Origin: CAZTYW01 sp964617695
Lineage (GTDB): Bacteria; Chloroflexota; Dehalococcoidia; UBA2247; RBG-13-53-26
Assembly: GCA_964617695.1 (NCBI GenBank)
Contig: CAZTYW010000020.1
Coordinates: 1 to 30,202, forward strand
Direction of reading: 5' to 3'
Length of the DNA stretch: 30,202 bases
Of this stretch, positions 15,804-24,286 are shown piece after piece. Each line of letters begins with the position of its first letter. The stretch's first letter is position 1. The position numbers and the translations under genes are program-made. The notes below the pieces were generated by a model that was not told where the DNA came from, made no database searches, and was given only the letters and a program-made list of their open reading frames with translations.

Positions 15804-17801
15804 ATGGTGCGGGATTTGCACAGGTCGAAAAAAGAAACAGTGAGCGAACTGGACGCGCTGCGCCGGAGAGTCGCGGAGCTGGAGGCAGCCGAGACGGAGC
15901 GGAAGCGTGCAGAGGAACTATTCAACGCCTCATTTATAAGCTCGCCCATTGGCATATACATCGTCCAGGATGGCAAGTTCAGGCTCGTCAACCCCACTTT
16001 CGAGAAGCTATTCGGCTATAGCGCAGAAGAACTGATGGGCATGGACTCCCTGGCCCTGGTCTTCCAGGAGGACAAGGAGATGGTCCGGCAGAAGGCCGTC
16101 AGGATGTTGCAGGGACTGAGTCCTGCGCCGTACAGGTTCAGATATGTAACCAAGGGCGGAGGGCTTGCATGGGTCATGGAGACGGTCACACCCATCGAGT
16201 ACGAGGGAAGGCGAGCCGCGCTGGGCAACTTCATGGACATCACTGAGTTGCGGCAAGCCGAAGAGGCGCTGCGTCAGAGTGAGGAAAGGTTCAAGAGTAT
16301 CTACGCTGAGTCGCCTATAGCCATCGAGATTTGCGATGCCGGTGGCAGTGTTGTTAGTGTGAACGAGGCTAGCCTGCAAATGTTCGGTCTGCCCGACCTG
16401 CGGGAGCTAAGGTGGTACCGGCTGTTCGACGATCCGTATGTGCCGGCCGACATGAAGGACAAACTGCGCAAAGGTGAGGCCGTGAGGTATGAGGTGCCGT
16501 TTGATTTCGAGGCTGCCAGGCGGGCCGGGTTGATGAAGTCCAAGAGGCGCGGGTTGGCCTATCTTGACGTCATGATCTCTCCGCTGGGTCTCAGTGGAAA
16601 GGGTGGTTGGACCGGCTATCTTCTTCAGATCCAGGACATTACCGAGCGCAGGCAGGCGGAGGAGGAAAGGAGGGCTCTGGAGCAAAAGGCCCATCTGGCC
16701 AGCCGCCTGACTTCTGTCGGCATGATGGCGTCAGGCATTGCCCATGAGATTAACAATCCTCTGACCGGTGTCATCGGTTTCTCCCAGTTGCTGATGCAAA
16801 AGGACCTTCCTCAGGACATCAAGGAGGATGTGGAGATAATCAACGACGGTGCCAAGCGGGTCGGTAGTATCGTAAAGAGGTTGCTCACCTTTGCCCGCCA
16901 GCAGATGCTGGAGCGAGCTTACGTCAACATCAACGAGGTCGTAATGACTACCCTTGATCTGCGAATCTATGAGATGGAGACGAGCGGCATCAAGGTCACC
17001 ACCGAGCTTGACCCCAACTTGCCCGGGACGATCGCCGACAGCAGTCAACTCCAGCAGGCTTTCCTCAACATCATCATAAACGCAGAAGCCGCCGTCAAGG
17101 AGGCGCGAGACAAGGGGCATCTTGGTGTCAAGACGGAGAAGATAGACGATAGCATTCGTGTATCTTTCAAGGACAATGGGCCCGGTATAGCCAAGGGGGA
17201 CCTGGAAAGGATATTCGATCCCTTCTTCACCACCAGACAGGTGGGCGAAGGGACCGGGCTTGGTTTGAGCATCTGCCACGGGATCGTATCTGAACATGGC
17301 GGCAGAATATACGCTGAGAGCAAGCTGGGCAAGGGAGCTACCATCTTCGTGGAGCTGCCCATAGTCAGAAAGCCTGAGCAGTTAGAATTGACTGAGCCAG
17401 CCGCCCCTGATTCTGGCGCCATTCCCACAGCCAGGATTTTGGCCGTCGATGACGAGCCCACAATCCTGCAGTTCCTCAGTCGTGTGCTGACCGAGGAAGG
17501 ACACCAGGTGGAGACGGCAGACAACGCAGAGGATGCGATGACGAGGCTGAAGGCCAACGAGTACGACCTGATCCTGCTTGACATCAAGCTGAGGGATGTG
17601 AGCGGCACCGAGCTGTACAAACGCATTCGTAAGGCGGCCAGATCCGTTGCCCGGAAAGTGGTCTTCATAACTGGCGACGTTATGGGGGCGGATACCAAGG
17701 GCTTTCTGTCCCGAACCAAAGCCCTCCACATAACGAAACCCTTTGACACTGAACAACTCAAGAGGGACATAAGCCGCATACTGGCGCAGGGTTCGCTGTA
17801 G
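15804..17801 (+). CDS. PAS-PAS hybrid histidine kinase with C-terminal receiver
   Basis: A 665-residue cytoplasmic sensor with no membrane helix. Residues about 8-40 form a coiled coil; PAS1 spans about 38-150 (SPIGIYIVQDG...MGMDSLALVF) and PAS2 about 155-290, ending in the ITERRQAEEERRAL linker. The HisKA box has the phospho-acceptor His314 in GIAHEINNPLTGVIGF. The ATPase domain has the N-box (NIIINAEAAV), DNGPGIAKGD and GEGTGLGLSICHGIV. A receiver (about 545-663) carries Asp593 in LILLDIKLRD and Lys in HITKPFD. It autophosphorylates on His and can pass phosphate to its own receiver; no output DNA-binding domain is present, so a partner is needed. A stand-alone receiver lies 518 nt downstream. 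The cue is unknown; cytoplasmic PAS domains often sense redox, gas or a cofactor. Confidence 0.92.
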   Translation: MVRDLHRSKKETVSELDALRRRVAELEAAETERKRAEELFNASFISSPIGIYIVQDGKFRLVNPTFEKLFGYSAEELMGMDSLALVFQEDKEMVRQKAVRMLQGLSPAPYRFRYVTKGGGLAWVMETVTPIEYEGRRAALGNFMDITELRQAEEALRQSEERFKSIYAESPIAIEICDAGGSVVSVNEASLQMFGLPDLRELRWYRLFDDPYVPADMKDKLRKGEAVRYEVPFDFEAARRAGLMKSKRRGLAYLDVMISPLGLSGKGGWTGYLLQIQDITERRQAEEERRALEQKAHLASRLTSVGMMASGIAHEINNPLTGVIGFSQLLMQKDLPQDIKEDVEIINDGAKRVGSIVKRLLTFARQQMLERAYVNINEVVMTTLDLRIYEMETSGIKVTTELDPNLPGTIADSSQLQQAFLNIIINAEAAVKEARDKGHLGVKTEKIDDSIRVSFKDNGPGIAKGDLERIFDPFFTTRQVGEGTGLGLSICHGIVSEHGGRIYAESKLGKGATIFVELPIVRKPEQLELTEPAAPDSGAIPTARILAVDDEPTILQFLSRVLTEEGHQVETADNAEDAMTRLKANEYDLILLDIKLRDVSGTELYKRIRKAARSVARKVVFITGDVMGADTKGFLSRTKALHITKPFDTEQLKRDISRILAQGSL

Positions 17802-18319
17802 CTGGTATGCCTGGTGGATTCGTGTTCGGCGCACTCACCGCTCTCTAGGGGCCTGGTGTGTGTCAAACGGGGTCTTGCCAGAGCTGCTGTCTGCTTCGGA
17901 AACCTTGCTCACCGTTTTCACCAGTCTGGAGTACGCTCGTCCGCCAGGGTCAGAAGTTGCCTGTGCGCGCTTCCAGGCGGGGAGAAGGCTTCATAATGAG
18001 ACCGCCCAGGACGCGCTCACTAGGAAGATCAGGCACCACACTGGGCGGGTTTTAAGCCATTTGTGTCATTGATTCAAGCCTTTTGCGCGGTTCGCGGCCG
18101 GGGCGGAATTGATTATAATGGTAGCGACGGCGCGTGATAGAACCGTTCTTCTAGGTGTATCTCCAGTCGTCCATGTGTTGTTCCGTAGCCGGATGGCCCG
18201 GGGACGGCGGCGGAGGGCCTTCGAGCCGGTTAGGGCGGGGGGACATACAACGAACGGCGGTCGGATAGCGCTCCGGCAATACCTGCGGCGCGCCGGCGGG
18301 TAAAGAGCGGAGGTGAATA
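17802..18319 (+). other. 518-nt gap between kinase and receiver genes
   Basis: No convincing gene is present. CCGCCCAG (18002-18009) pairs with CTGGGCGG (18042-18049) over a 32-nt loop and is followed by GTTTTAAG, a possible weak terminator for the kinase. TATAAT at 18114-18119, with a poor TTCGCG 17 nt upstream, could start a transcript with a leader of nearly 200 nt for the receiver. The leader is very G+C-rich and could fold, but I recognise no riboswitch. Confidence 0.35.
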
Positions 18320-18697
18320 GTGGCCAAGATCCTGCTCGTCGATGACGAGCCCACGATCCAGAAACTGGTAAAAGCTGACCTGGTCGCCAGGGGCTATGAA
18401 GTGGTGGTCGCCTCGGATGGCGAGGAGGCCATGAGGCAGGTGCGTGGGGAGATCCCCGATCTTGTCATCCTCGACCTGAGGATACCGAAGGTATCAGGCT
18501 GGGAGGTGCTGGACAGCATCAGAGCCGACGGGAGCCTGGACAAGACCCGGGTGATTGTGGTCACTGGCGCAGCAAATGAGGTGGAGGAGGAAAGGGCACG
18601 CAGCATGGGGGCCGTTGGGTGCCTGGGCAAGCCTTTCAGCCCTCGTGAGTTGGCGGAGCAAATCAATCTGGCCATTGGCCCCTCCGCACAAGAGTGA
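18320..18697 (+). CDS. Stand-alone CheY-like receiver protein
   Basis: A 125-residue single-domain response regulator. Acidic residues Asp8-Asp9, phospho-acceptor Asp52 in LVILDLRIPK, Thr82 in VVVTGA and Lys104 in LGKPFSPRE are all in place. No output domain follows, so it acts by protein-protein contact or as a phosphate relay. GTG 18320 is supported by GGAGGTGA at 18309-18316. It lies downstream of the hybrid kinase and is a likely, though unproven, partner. Its opening ILLVDDEPTIQKL closely parallels the kinase's own receiver (ILAVDDEPTILQF), so duplication of that domain is possible. Confidence 0.9.
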   Translation: MAKILLVDDEPTIQKLVKADLVARGYEVVVASDGEEAMRQVRGEIPDLVILDLRIPKVSGWEVLDSIRADGSLDKTRVIVVTGAANEVEEERARSMGAVGCLGKPFSPRELAEQINLAIGPSAQE

Positions 18698-18767
18698 GGC
18701 GAACTTTAACCTCTGTTCCCAGCAGTGTCGGTCCGGGATCAAGTTGGCGGTGATGCGCGGTGCCCTG

Positions 18768-19349
18768 TCAAGTCTGTTGTCGCCGGCTGGGCGGGCAATA
18801 GTAGATGCCGGGCCCGATCGCCAGCTCCGGCCTTAGCGTGCAGGCGCTCGTTTGGGCTATCAATTGTGAAATAGTGCTCCGCGGGTCTGCCAGGTCTCCG
18901 TAGTATATGGCCTGCTCTCCACAGCACAAGGCGCAGAAGGGCTCGAATCCCTCGTCCAGTCGCTCGGCGCACAGGTTACACTTGCGCACCACGTCCGCTT
19001 TCTCGTCATAGACGAGGACCTCGTACGGGCAGGCGGGTAAGCACTCCTGGCAGCCATTGCACCGTTGCTGGTCTATCAGCACTATGCCGTCCGGCCGCTG
19101 GTATATTGCTTCAGTGGGACAGGCATCACGGCATGGCGGCTGCTCACAGTGCATACAGGCTACAGGTTGGTAATACATACTCAGGTCAGGGTACTTGCCT
19201 GCCGGCGTATCCTTCTGGGCTCCTCCGATGGTCTCGACCCTGATACCCGATCCTGTTTCCATGCGGTTCTCCACCTTGCAGGCTATAGTGCACGTGTGAC
19301 AGCCGATGCATCTTCGCAGGTCGATAGCGAGTCCGTATCGTTTGGCCAC
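18768..19349 (-). CDS. Four-cluster [4Fe-4S] electron-transfer subunit (DmsB/NrfC/PsrB type)
   Basis: A 193-residue ferredoxin-like subunit with sixteen cluster Cys in four groups: Cys14/17/20/24, Cys65/68/73/77, Cys97/100/103/107 and Cys124/127/139/143. This is the arrangement of the small subunit of DMSO-reductase-family enzymes, which carries electrons between the molybdenum subunit and a membrane or soluble partner. GTG 19349 is chosen because GAGGAG lies 10 nt upstream and the start falls 4 nt after the stop of the catalytic subunit, so the two are co-translated. No signal peptide is seen. No membrane anchor gene follows: the next gene is convergent, so the partner lies elsewhere or is soluble. 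The tail after residue 160 is family-atypical. Confidence 0.92.
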   Translation of the reverse strand: MAKRYGLAIDLRRCIGCHTCTIACKVENRMETGSGIRVETIGGAQKDTPAGKYPDLSMYYQPVACMHCEQPPCRDACPTEAIYQRPDGIVLIDQQRCNGCQECLPACPYEVLVYDEKADVVRKCNLCAERLDEGFEPFCALCCGEQAIYYGDLADPRSTISQLIAQTSACTLRPELAIGPGIYYCPPSRRQQT

Positions 19350-19353
19350 GAGG

Positions 19354-21588
19354 TTATGTCTCCTCAATACGTTCGACTTGTACCAGGGTGTCGTGGAAGG
19401 CTGCGTTTGGCTCGTGGACGGCCAGTTGGGCCGCGTTGATGGTCCCATGAGTCAATGCCTGATGGGTGCCGTCGGCGTAGTCACCGGGGGACCATCCCTC
19501 GCAGACGTTCACCAACCCTGGCCTGATCCCCTGGTGCACCTTGGCTGCGAGTTTGACCTCCCCCCTGTCGTTGAAAACTCGAACCAGGTCCCCGTCCTGG
19601 ATGCGTCTTGGTTGGGCGTCGGCCGGGTTCATGTCCAGGGTTGGCTTTGGGTCCAATTCCCTTAGCCAGGCGACTTTGCCAAACGTCGAATGGCTTCGGA
19701 GCCTGGGGTGGGCTGTCATAAAGGATAGCGGGTGCGTGGCAGCGAGCGGTCTGCGGCTGCTCTCCAGGGGCTCCAGGTAAACCGGCAACTCCTGCCCGAA
19801 ATCCTTGAGCTTCTCCGAGTAGAATTCGAGCCTGCCAGAGGGGGTGGCAAAGTCAGGGACGCTGTGCGGTGCCGGGGCCACCGGGCCCCGCTTCAGCTTC
19901 TCCAGAGTTATGCCCTCCATGGACGGATCGCCTGAGGCTAGCACAAGCTCAACAGCTTGCTCGGGGCTTTCCTCCATGAATCCTTCAAGCCCCATTCTCC
20001 TGGCAAGGGAGGCCAGCATATCGAAGTCTGACCTGGATTCGTACAGGGGCTCTATCGCCTTCTGCTGCAGTTGGAGATAATTGTGCGATCCGACGCCTAC
20101 CGGCATTACAACATCGGTGTACTCGAACCAACTGCAGGCGGGCAGAACGAAGTCGGCATACCGAGCACTGGTGGTCATGAACATGTCGGCCACGACTATC
20201 AACTCCAGGTGACGGACAAGCTCTCTGGTAAAGCGGTTGAAGTTAGGGTTCATGTTGACCAGGTTGGTCTTGGCCATCCAGAGTGCCTTGATGGGATGCG
20301 GCTTGCCGGTGACTATAGCCTCGTTCATCTGCAGCAGCGGCATGAGGTTGGGAATGCCGCGGGTCATGAAAGCGGCCATATTCACCCCGAAGGAGGCGTG
20401 ACCCCGCAAACTGATGTTGCCAGTAACGGCTGCCAGGGTGTTTATGGCGCGGAAGCTGAGGTCGCCATACAGACTCCCCCTGGTACAGCCCATGCCTCTG
20501 TAGGAGGCGGCTGGCTTCTCGGTTGCATACTGAGTGGCTAGCCTGGTGATGGTGTCGACCGGGATTTCGCTTATCTCGGAAGCCCTCTCTGGCGGGTATT
20601 GCCGGGCCAGGTCTGCCAAAAGTTGAAAGGCTGGCCTGCATTCGACTCCGTTCACGTTGTACACCCCGGTCAGGGCCGCACTGACTCCCGGTGCATCATG
20701 GCTGCGGGGTTCATCCTTCTCGGTATCCCAGACAACATACTTCTCGGGGTCGGTGGCCCCGATGTCTGTCTCCCTCAAGAAGAGGCCGTTGTCACTCCGC
20801 ACCAGGAAAGGCCCTACGGTATACCTGGTGATGAACGATGTATCCTGCAACCCCTTGTCCAGGACTACATTCATCATTCCCAGGGCCAGAGCGGCGTCTG
20901 TGCCCAGCCTGATCGGTACGTGTTCGTCCGCCCTGGATGCCGTGGTCGTAAACCTGGGATCAATAACGACCAGCCTGGCCCCCTTTTCCCTGGCATCGCG
21001 GATTCGGCGCCACTTGAAAGGCTCCGTCTCGGCGGAATTGCCTCCCCACAGCAGACACAGGCGAGGGTTTTCAAAAAGGTTGGTGTAGTCCTCCCCATAC
21101 CACAGCCAGGAACCGTAGCTGACGATGTCGGCGCACGGGCCAGCCGAATCTCCGCAGCCTGCCGGCAATATGAAGGTTCCTCCACAGGCACCGGGGAGTC
21201 CCGTTATGGCGGTGGTAAACACCAGCCCCAGTCCTCCCAGGATCCAGGCCCGGGAGTTTGGCCCGTGTCTAGCGCCGATCTCTCCCAGCTTCAGCGCTAT
21301 TGTGTCGAGTGCTTCGTCCCAGGATATGCGCTGCCATTTGCCCTCGCCCCTCTCACCCGCACGTCTCAACGGATACTTCAGCCGGTCCGGGTGATACACC
21401 AGATTGGGAGCGGACAGGCCTCGTGCACAGATGTGGCTGGTGGGTGGGAAGTCGCCCGGTTCAACCTTGACCAGGACGCCATCCTTGACGTGTGCCAGGA
21501 TGCCACAGGCAACACCGCATTCCTGGGGACAGACGGTGCGCACCACCTTTGCCCCGGGTTCTGCCCTTACTTGCCTTCCGAGCGACAT
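19354..21588 (-). CDS. Molybdopterin oxidoreductase catalytic subunit (DMSO reductase family)
   Basis: A 744-residue Mo/W-bis-MGD enzyme. The N-terminal [4Fe-4S] site is Cys20, Cys24, Cys28 and Cys54 (CPQECGVAC...HICARG). The Mo-ligand region reads GCGDSAGPCADIVSYG, where a Cys is the probable ligand, followed by LLWGGNSAET and LVVIDPRFTTTA cofactor-binding segments; the C-terminal molydop-binding domain contains NPADAQPRRIQDGDLVRVFNDRG. There is no twin-arginine signal, so it should be cytoplasmic, unlike exported PsrA/PhsA/DmsA. Substrate is not readable: candidates include acetylene-hydratase-like or other Cys-ligand enzymes. ATG 21588 is preferred; GTG 21594 is possible; neither has a good ribosome-binding site. 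It forms an operon with the Fe-S subunit and is divergent from mntP. Confidence 0.92.
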   Translation of the reverse strand: MSLGRQVRAEPGAKVVRTVCPQECGVACGILAHVKDGVLVKVEPGDFPPTSHICARGLSAPNLVYHPDRLKYPLRRAGERGEGKWQRISWDEALDTIALKLGEIGARHGPNSRAWILGGLGLVFTTAITGLPGACGGTFILPAGCGDSAGPCADIVSYGSWLWYGEDYTNLFENPRLCLLWGGNSAETEPFKWRRIRDAREKGARLVVIDPRFTTTASRADEHVPIRLGTDAALALGMMNVVLDKGLQDTSFITRYTVGPFLVRSDNGLFLRETDIGATDPEKYVVWDTEKDEPRSHDAPGVSAALTGVYNVNGVECRPAFQLLADLARQYPPERASEISEIPVDTITRLATQYATEKPAASYRGMGCTRGSLYGDLSFRAINTLAAVTGNISLRGHASFGVNMAAFMTRGIPNLMPLLQMNEAIVTGKPHPIKALWMAKTNLVNMNPNFNRFTRELVRHLELIVVADMFMTTSARYADFVLPACSWFEYTDVVMPVGVGSHNYLQLQQKAIEPLYESRSDFDMLASLARRMGLEGFMEESPEQAVELVLASGDPSMEGITLEKLKRGPVAPAPHSVPDFATPSGRLEFYSEKLKDFGQELPVYLEPLESSRRPLAATHPLSFMTAHPRLRSHSTFGKVAWLRELDPKPTLDMNPADAQPRRIQDGDLVRVFNDRGEVKLAAKVHQGIRPGLVNVCEGWSPGDYADGTHQALTHGTINAAQLAVHEPNAAFHDTLVQVERIEET

Positions 21589-21731
21589 TTGCACTTTCTG
21601 TGTTGCGCTGTAGTCGCAAACGAATGTCGGCAGTTTATCAGGTGTTTCGCCGGCCTGTCAAATTCGGTGCCGGAAAGCGACGAGTTCCAGGCTCTCCGCG
21701 ATTGCCAGGACAGCTTTGTCAGTCGCTTGCC

Positions 21732-21740
21732 TGATATACT
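21732..21740 (+). promoter_or_regulatory. Extended -10 directly before mntP
   Basis: TGA followed by TATACT (21735-21740) forms an extended -10 that ends 9 nt before the mntP ATG. The transcript would have almost no leader. A TTGTCA at 21716-21721 is too close for a normal -35. I see no yybP-ykoY manganese riboswitch. Confidence 0.45.
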
Positions 21741-21749
21741 CTGCATTGT

Positions 21750-22310
21750 ATGGACCTGGCCACTATCTTCCCGACTGCGCTTGGCCTGTCCATGGACTGC
21801 TTTGCTGTGGCAATCGCCGGCAGCCTGTCAATGCCAGACCTTTCCAGCCGCCAGGTACTGCGGGCCTCGTTTTCTTTTGGGGTCTTCCAGTCGGGAATGC
21901 TGGCTCTCGGCTGGCTGGCCGGAAGCACGATCGTCGACGTGATCGAGGGCTTCGATCACTGGATAGCCTTTGCCTTGCTGCTTGCAGTAGGGGCGCGGAT
22001 GATCTACGAATCGCTGAAATCGGGGCACAGTGAGAGCGCAAGCATCGACGTAACCGGGGGGACTGCTCTCATTGGGCTGTCAGTGGCGACCAGCATAGAC
22101 GCCCTGGGGGTCGGATTGAGCCTCGGCTTCCTGCGTTCGGGGGTTCTGGTCGCCGCCGTCGTGGTGGGAGCTGTTGCCTTCCTGGTTACGGGCGCTGGCT
22201 TCTCGTTTGGCAGAAGGATCGGTGCTTCGCTGGGCCGGTGGGCAGATTTCATCGGAGGAGTGGTACTGATAGGAATCGGGCTCAGGATCCTGCTGACCCA
22301 CACGCTGTGA
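21750..22310 (+). CDS. mntP: MntP-type manganese efflux pump
   Basis: A 186-residue membrane protein with six helices arranged as two homologous halves. Each half carries the conserved acidic motif of the family: GLSMDCFAVAI near residue 16 and ATSIDALGVGLSLGF in the second half. MntP exports Mn(II) and protects against manganese excess. Length and motif placement match the family. It stands alone: divergent from the molybdenum enzyme and convergent with the ABC permease ending at 22349. There is no ribosome-binding site, but an extended -10 lies 9 nt before the ATG. Confidence 0.93.
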   Translation: MDLATIFPTALGLSMDCFAVAIAGSLSMPDLSSRQVLRASFSFGVFQSGMLALGWLAGSTIVDVIEGFDHWIAFALLLAVGARMIYESLKSGHSESASIDVTGGTALIGLSVATSIDALGVGLSLGFLRSGVLVAAVVVGAVAFLVTGAGFSFGRRIGASLGRWADFIGGVVLIGIGLRILLTHTL

Positions 22311-22348
22311 GAAAACGCGCTGGTTTCCTCCTTTGGCAGCCTGCCCCA

Positions 22349-23113
22349 TTACCTGAGCAGACGCCTTCTCATGGTGACCAGGGAAAGGGGAAAGAACACG
22401 GCAGTGACGCCGACTATGATGGCCAGTCCCCACCAGGCCCCCGCCCCAGGTTCGCCGCTGATCAGGGCTCTCATCAGGTTGGCTACCGGAGTCAATGGGG
22501 CGATCCAGCTGAGGTCCTGCACTATGGGGTCAAAGGAGTCGAGGGGAAAGAAGATACCGCTGAAGAAGAACATAGGAGTCAGGAAGAGGGTGAAGTAATA
22601 GTTGAACGAGTGGATGGCCGGCGCTATGGACGTAAAGAATATGGCGATTGACGAGAACATCAGACCTGCCAGCAGCGCCAGGGGCAGCGCCAGGACTGCC
22701 CACGCCGAACTCACCAGGCCGAAGGCGGCGATTATGGTGAGGATGATGAGTGCGGTAAGCAGCGAGCGCGTGGCCCCCCAGAATATCTCGCCTGCCACAA
22801 CGTCCTCTATGTTCAGAGGGGTGGCAATGATGGCGTCGTAGGTCTTCTGCATCTTCATGCGGAAGTAGCTGCCGTAGGTGCATTCGAAGCTGGCGCTGAA
22901 CATGGCGTAACCGGCCACAATCCCCGGCGCGATGAACTCGATATACCTCTGGCCGTCCTCCAGCGCCACATAGGTGCCCAGGCCAATCCCCATGGCCAGC
23001 AGGATCAGGAGGGGTTCGGCGAGGGAGCCAGGCACCTCGCTGCGCCACAGCTTGAAGAAAACGTCGCGGTTCCGCTGCCACACACGCAGGGAGCGGTACG
23101 AAAAGGCTCTCAT
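22349..23113 (-). CDS. ABC-2 family permease (NodJ/DrrB-like)
   Basis: A 254-residue membrane protein with six hydrophobic segments. The pattern matches NodJ-like ABC-2 permeases: an N-terminal R-x-W-x-RN-x-D-V-F-F-K-L-W cytoplasmic helix, then FIAPGIVAGYAMFSASFECTYG, the RMKMQKTYDAIIATPL coupling segment, and the late FFFSGIFFPLDSF motif. The ATG overlaps the ATPase stop as ATGA, so the two form one exporter. Substrates of this group range from lipo-oligosaccharides to drugs and cannot be chosen here. Confidence 0.9.
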   Translation of the reverse strand: MRAFSYRSLRVWQRNRDVFFKLWRSEVPGSLAEPLLILLAMGIGLGTYVALEDGQRYIEFIAPGIVAGYAMFSASFECTYGSYFRMKMQKTYDAIIATPLNIEDVVAGEIFWGATRSLLTALIILTIIAAFGLVSSAWAVLALPLALLAGLMFSSIAIFFTSIAPAIHSFNYYFTLFLTPMFFFSGIFFPLDSFDPIVQDLSWIAPLTPVANLMRALISGEPGAGAWWGLAIIVGVTAVFFPLSLVTMRRRLLR

Positions 23114-24021
23114 TCCCGGATTGACCTCCCGGTCAGCCTGAGGAAAACGTCCTCCAGGGTAGGCACGTGCTGGTTCTGGATGACCAGCGCCTGTCTCAGG
23201 TCGTCCGCCAGTATCTGGCCGTCACCCTGGAAGATGTACAGCGTGTCCTCTATCTCTTGCCAGTGCAAGCCGTGCTCCTTCAATGTGTTCAACACAAGGC
23301 CCCTTGTCTCTGGGGATGGACGGGCCTCCAGGACCTGGCTGCCGCCGTACCTGCGAACGAGTTCCTGCGGAGAGCCTTGAGCGATGATCTTTCCTTCGTT
23401 CATGATGGCCAGACGGTCGCAGAGACGCCAGGCTTCCTCCATGTTCTGGGTGCACAGCAGTAGCGTCATGCCCTGCTCCTTGAGAGACCGCAGCTTCTGC
23501 CATACTAGGTGTCTGGTCTGGGGATCGAGGCCCACGGTGGCCTCGTCCAGGACGAGGAGCTTTGGCCTGTTTATGATGGCTCTGGCTATGAGTAACCGGC
23601 GCTTCATCCCGCCGGAAAGCTCGTCCACTTTGGCCTTCTGCCTGTCGTGCAACTCGAAGAGCCGCAGGTCCACCAGGGCCCGTTCATGAGCTGTCGCTCT
23701 CGGCATATCGAAGTAGCGGGCGAATGTCAGCAGGTTCTCCAGCACGGTAAGGTCTGGATCCAGGTTCTCTTCCTGGGGCACCACGCCCAGGTTTGCCTTT
23801 ATCTGCCGCGCTTTTTTGTTGATGTCCTTGCCATCCACCCAGATACTGCCCGAGGTGAGTGGAGAGGCGGCGATTATCATCCGCACCAGGGAAGTCTTGC
23901 CGGCTCCATTCGGCCCCAGGAGGCCGAAGCACTCGCCCTCCTCGACGTCCAGGTCCAATCCCGACACGGCTGTGATCGGGCCAAACCTCTTGACTGCATT
24001 CCTGACTCTAATGATGGACAT
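23110..24021 (-). CDS. NodI/DrrA-like ABC transporter ATP-binding protein
   Basis: A 303-residue ATPase. Walker A GPNGAGKT (36-43), Q-loop Gln83 in VVPQEENLDPDLTVLENL (the NodI-type segment), signature LSGGM (135-139) and Walker B LLVLDE (155-160) are intact. The H-loop normally reads TTHxMEEA; here it is CTQNMEEA with Gln192 in place of His, which usually supports ATP hydrolysis. All other motifs look good, so this is not a pseudogene. A 90-residue C-terminal domain follows. There is no ribosome-binding site at ATG 24021; a minus-strand extended -10 lies 9 nt upstream. It pairs with the permease by a 4-nt overlap. Confidence 0.92.
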   Translation of the reverse strand: MSIIRVRNAVKRFGPITAVSGLDLDVEEGECFGLLGPNGAGKTSLVRMIIAASPLTSGSIWVDGKDINKKARQIKANLGVVPQEENLDPDLTVLENLLTFARYFDMPRATAHERALVDLRLFELHDRQKAKVDELSGGMKRRLLIARAIINRPKLLVLDEATVGLDPQTRHLVWQKLRSLKEQGMTLLLCTQNMEEAWRLCDRLAIMNEGKIIAQGSPQELVRRYGGSQVLEARPSPETRGLVLNTLKEHGLHWQEIEDTLYIFQGDGQILADDLRQALVIQNQHVPTLEDVFLRLTGRSIRE

Positions 24022-24030
24022 ACAGGGATA

Positions 24031-24039
24031 ATTCTATCA
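24031..24039 (-). promoter_or_regulatory. Extended -10 directly before NodI-like gene
   Basis: On the minus strand TGA followed by TAGAAT (24036 to 24031) ends 9 nt before the ATG at 24021. No good -35 is visible. It would give a leaderless or nearly leaderless mRNA. Confidence 0.4.
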
Positions 24040-24286
24040 CTGTCCAGCCAGCTGTTCCTGGACTCTGGCCTGTTCCTGTGACGCTGTAAGGTGGCCATCC
24101 GCCCGCAGCAGGTGGCCGGCTCTGGTCCGTAGCCAGGGTGCCGACTTCCTGCAAGGTTGGCACTCGCAGTGCTACGAGGTATGCTGCAAGCCGCGGTCGG
24201 AGCATGATGGTCGCTGGGCTCTGGAGACATTGGCGCTAGCGCCCGGCCGCATTCCAATGGGTCGGGCGGCTATAATGGCTACGATT

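Noticed and set aside
18940..18960. GGCTCGAATCCC-like string resembling a tRNA T-arm
   Set aside because: It lies inside the Fe-S subunit gene and no acceptor stem or anticodon arm is present.
20599..21942. Long plus-strand open frame opposite the molybdenum enzyme and across the mntP start
   Set aside because: No recognisable domain, overlaps two well-supported genes, typical antisense shadow in G+C-rich DNA.
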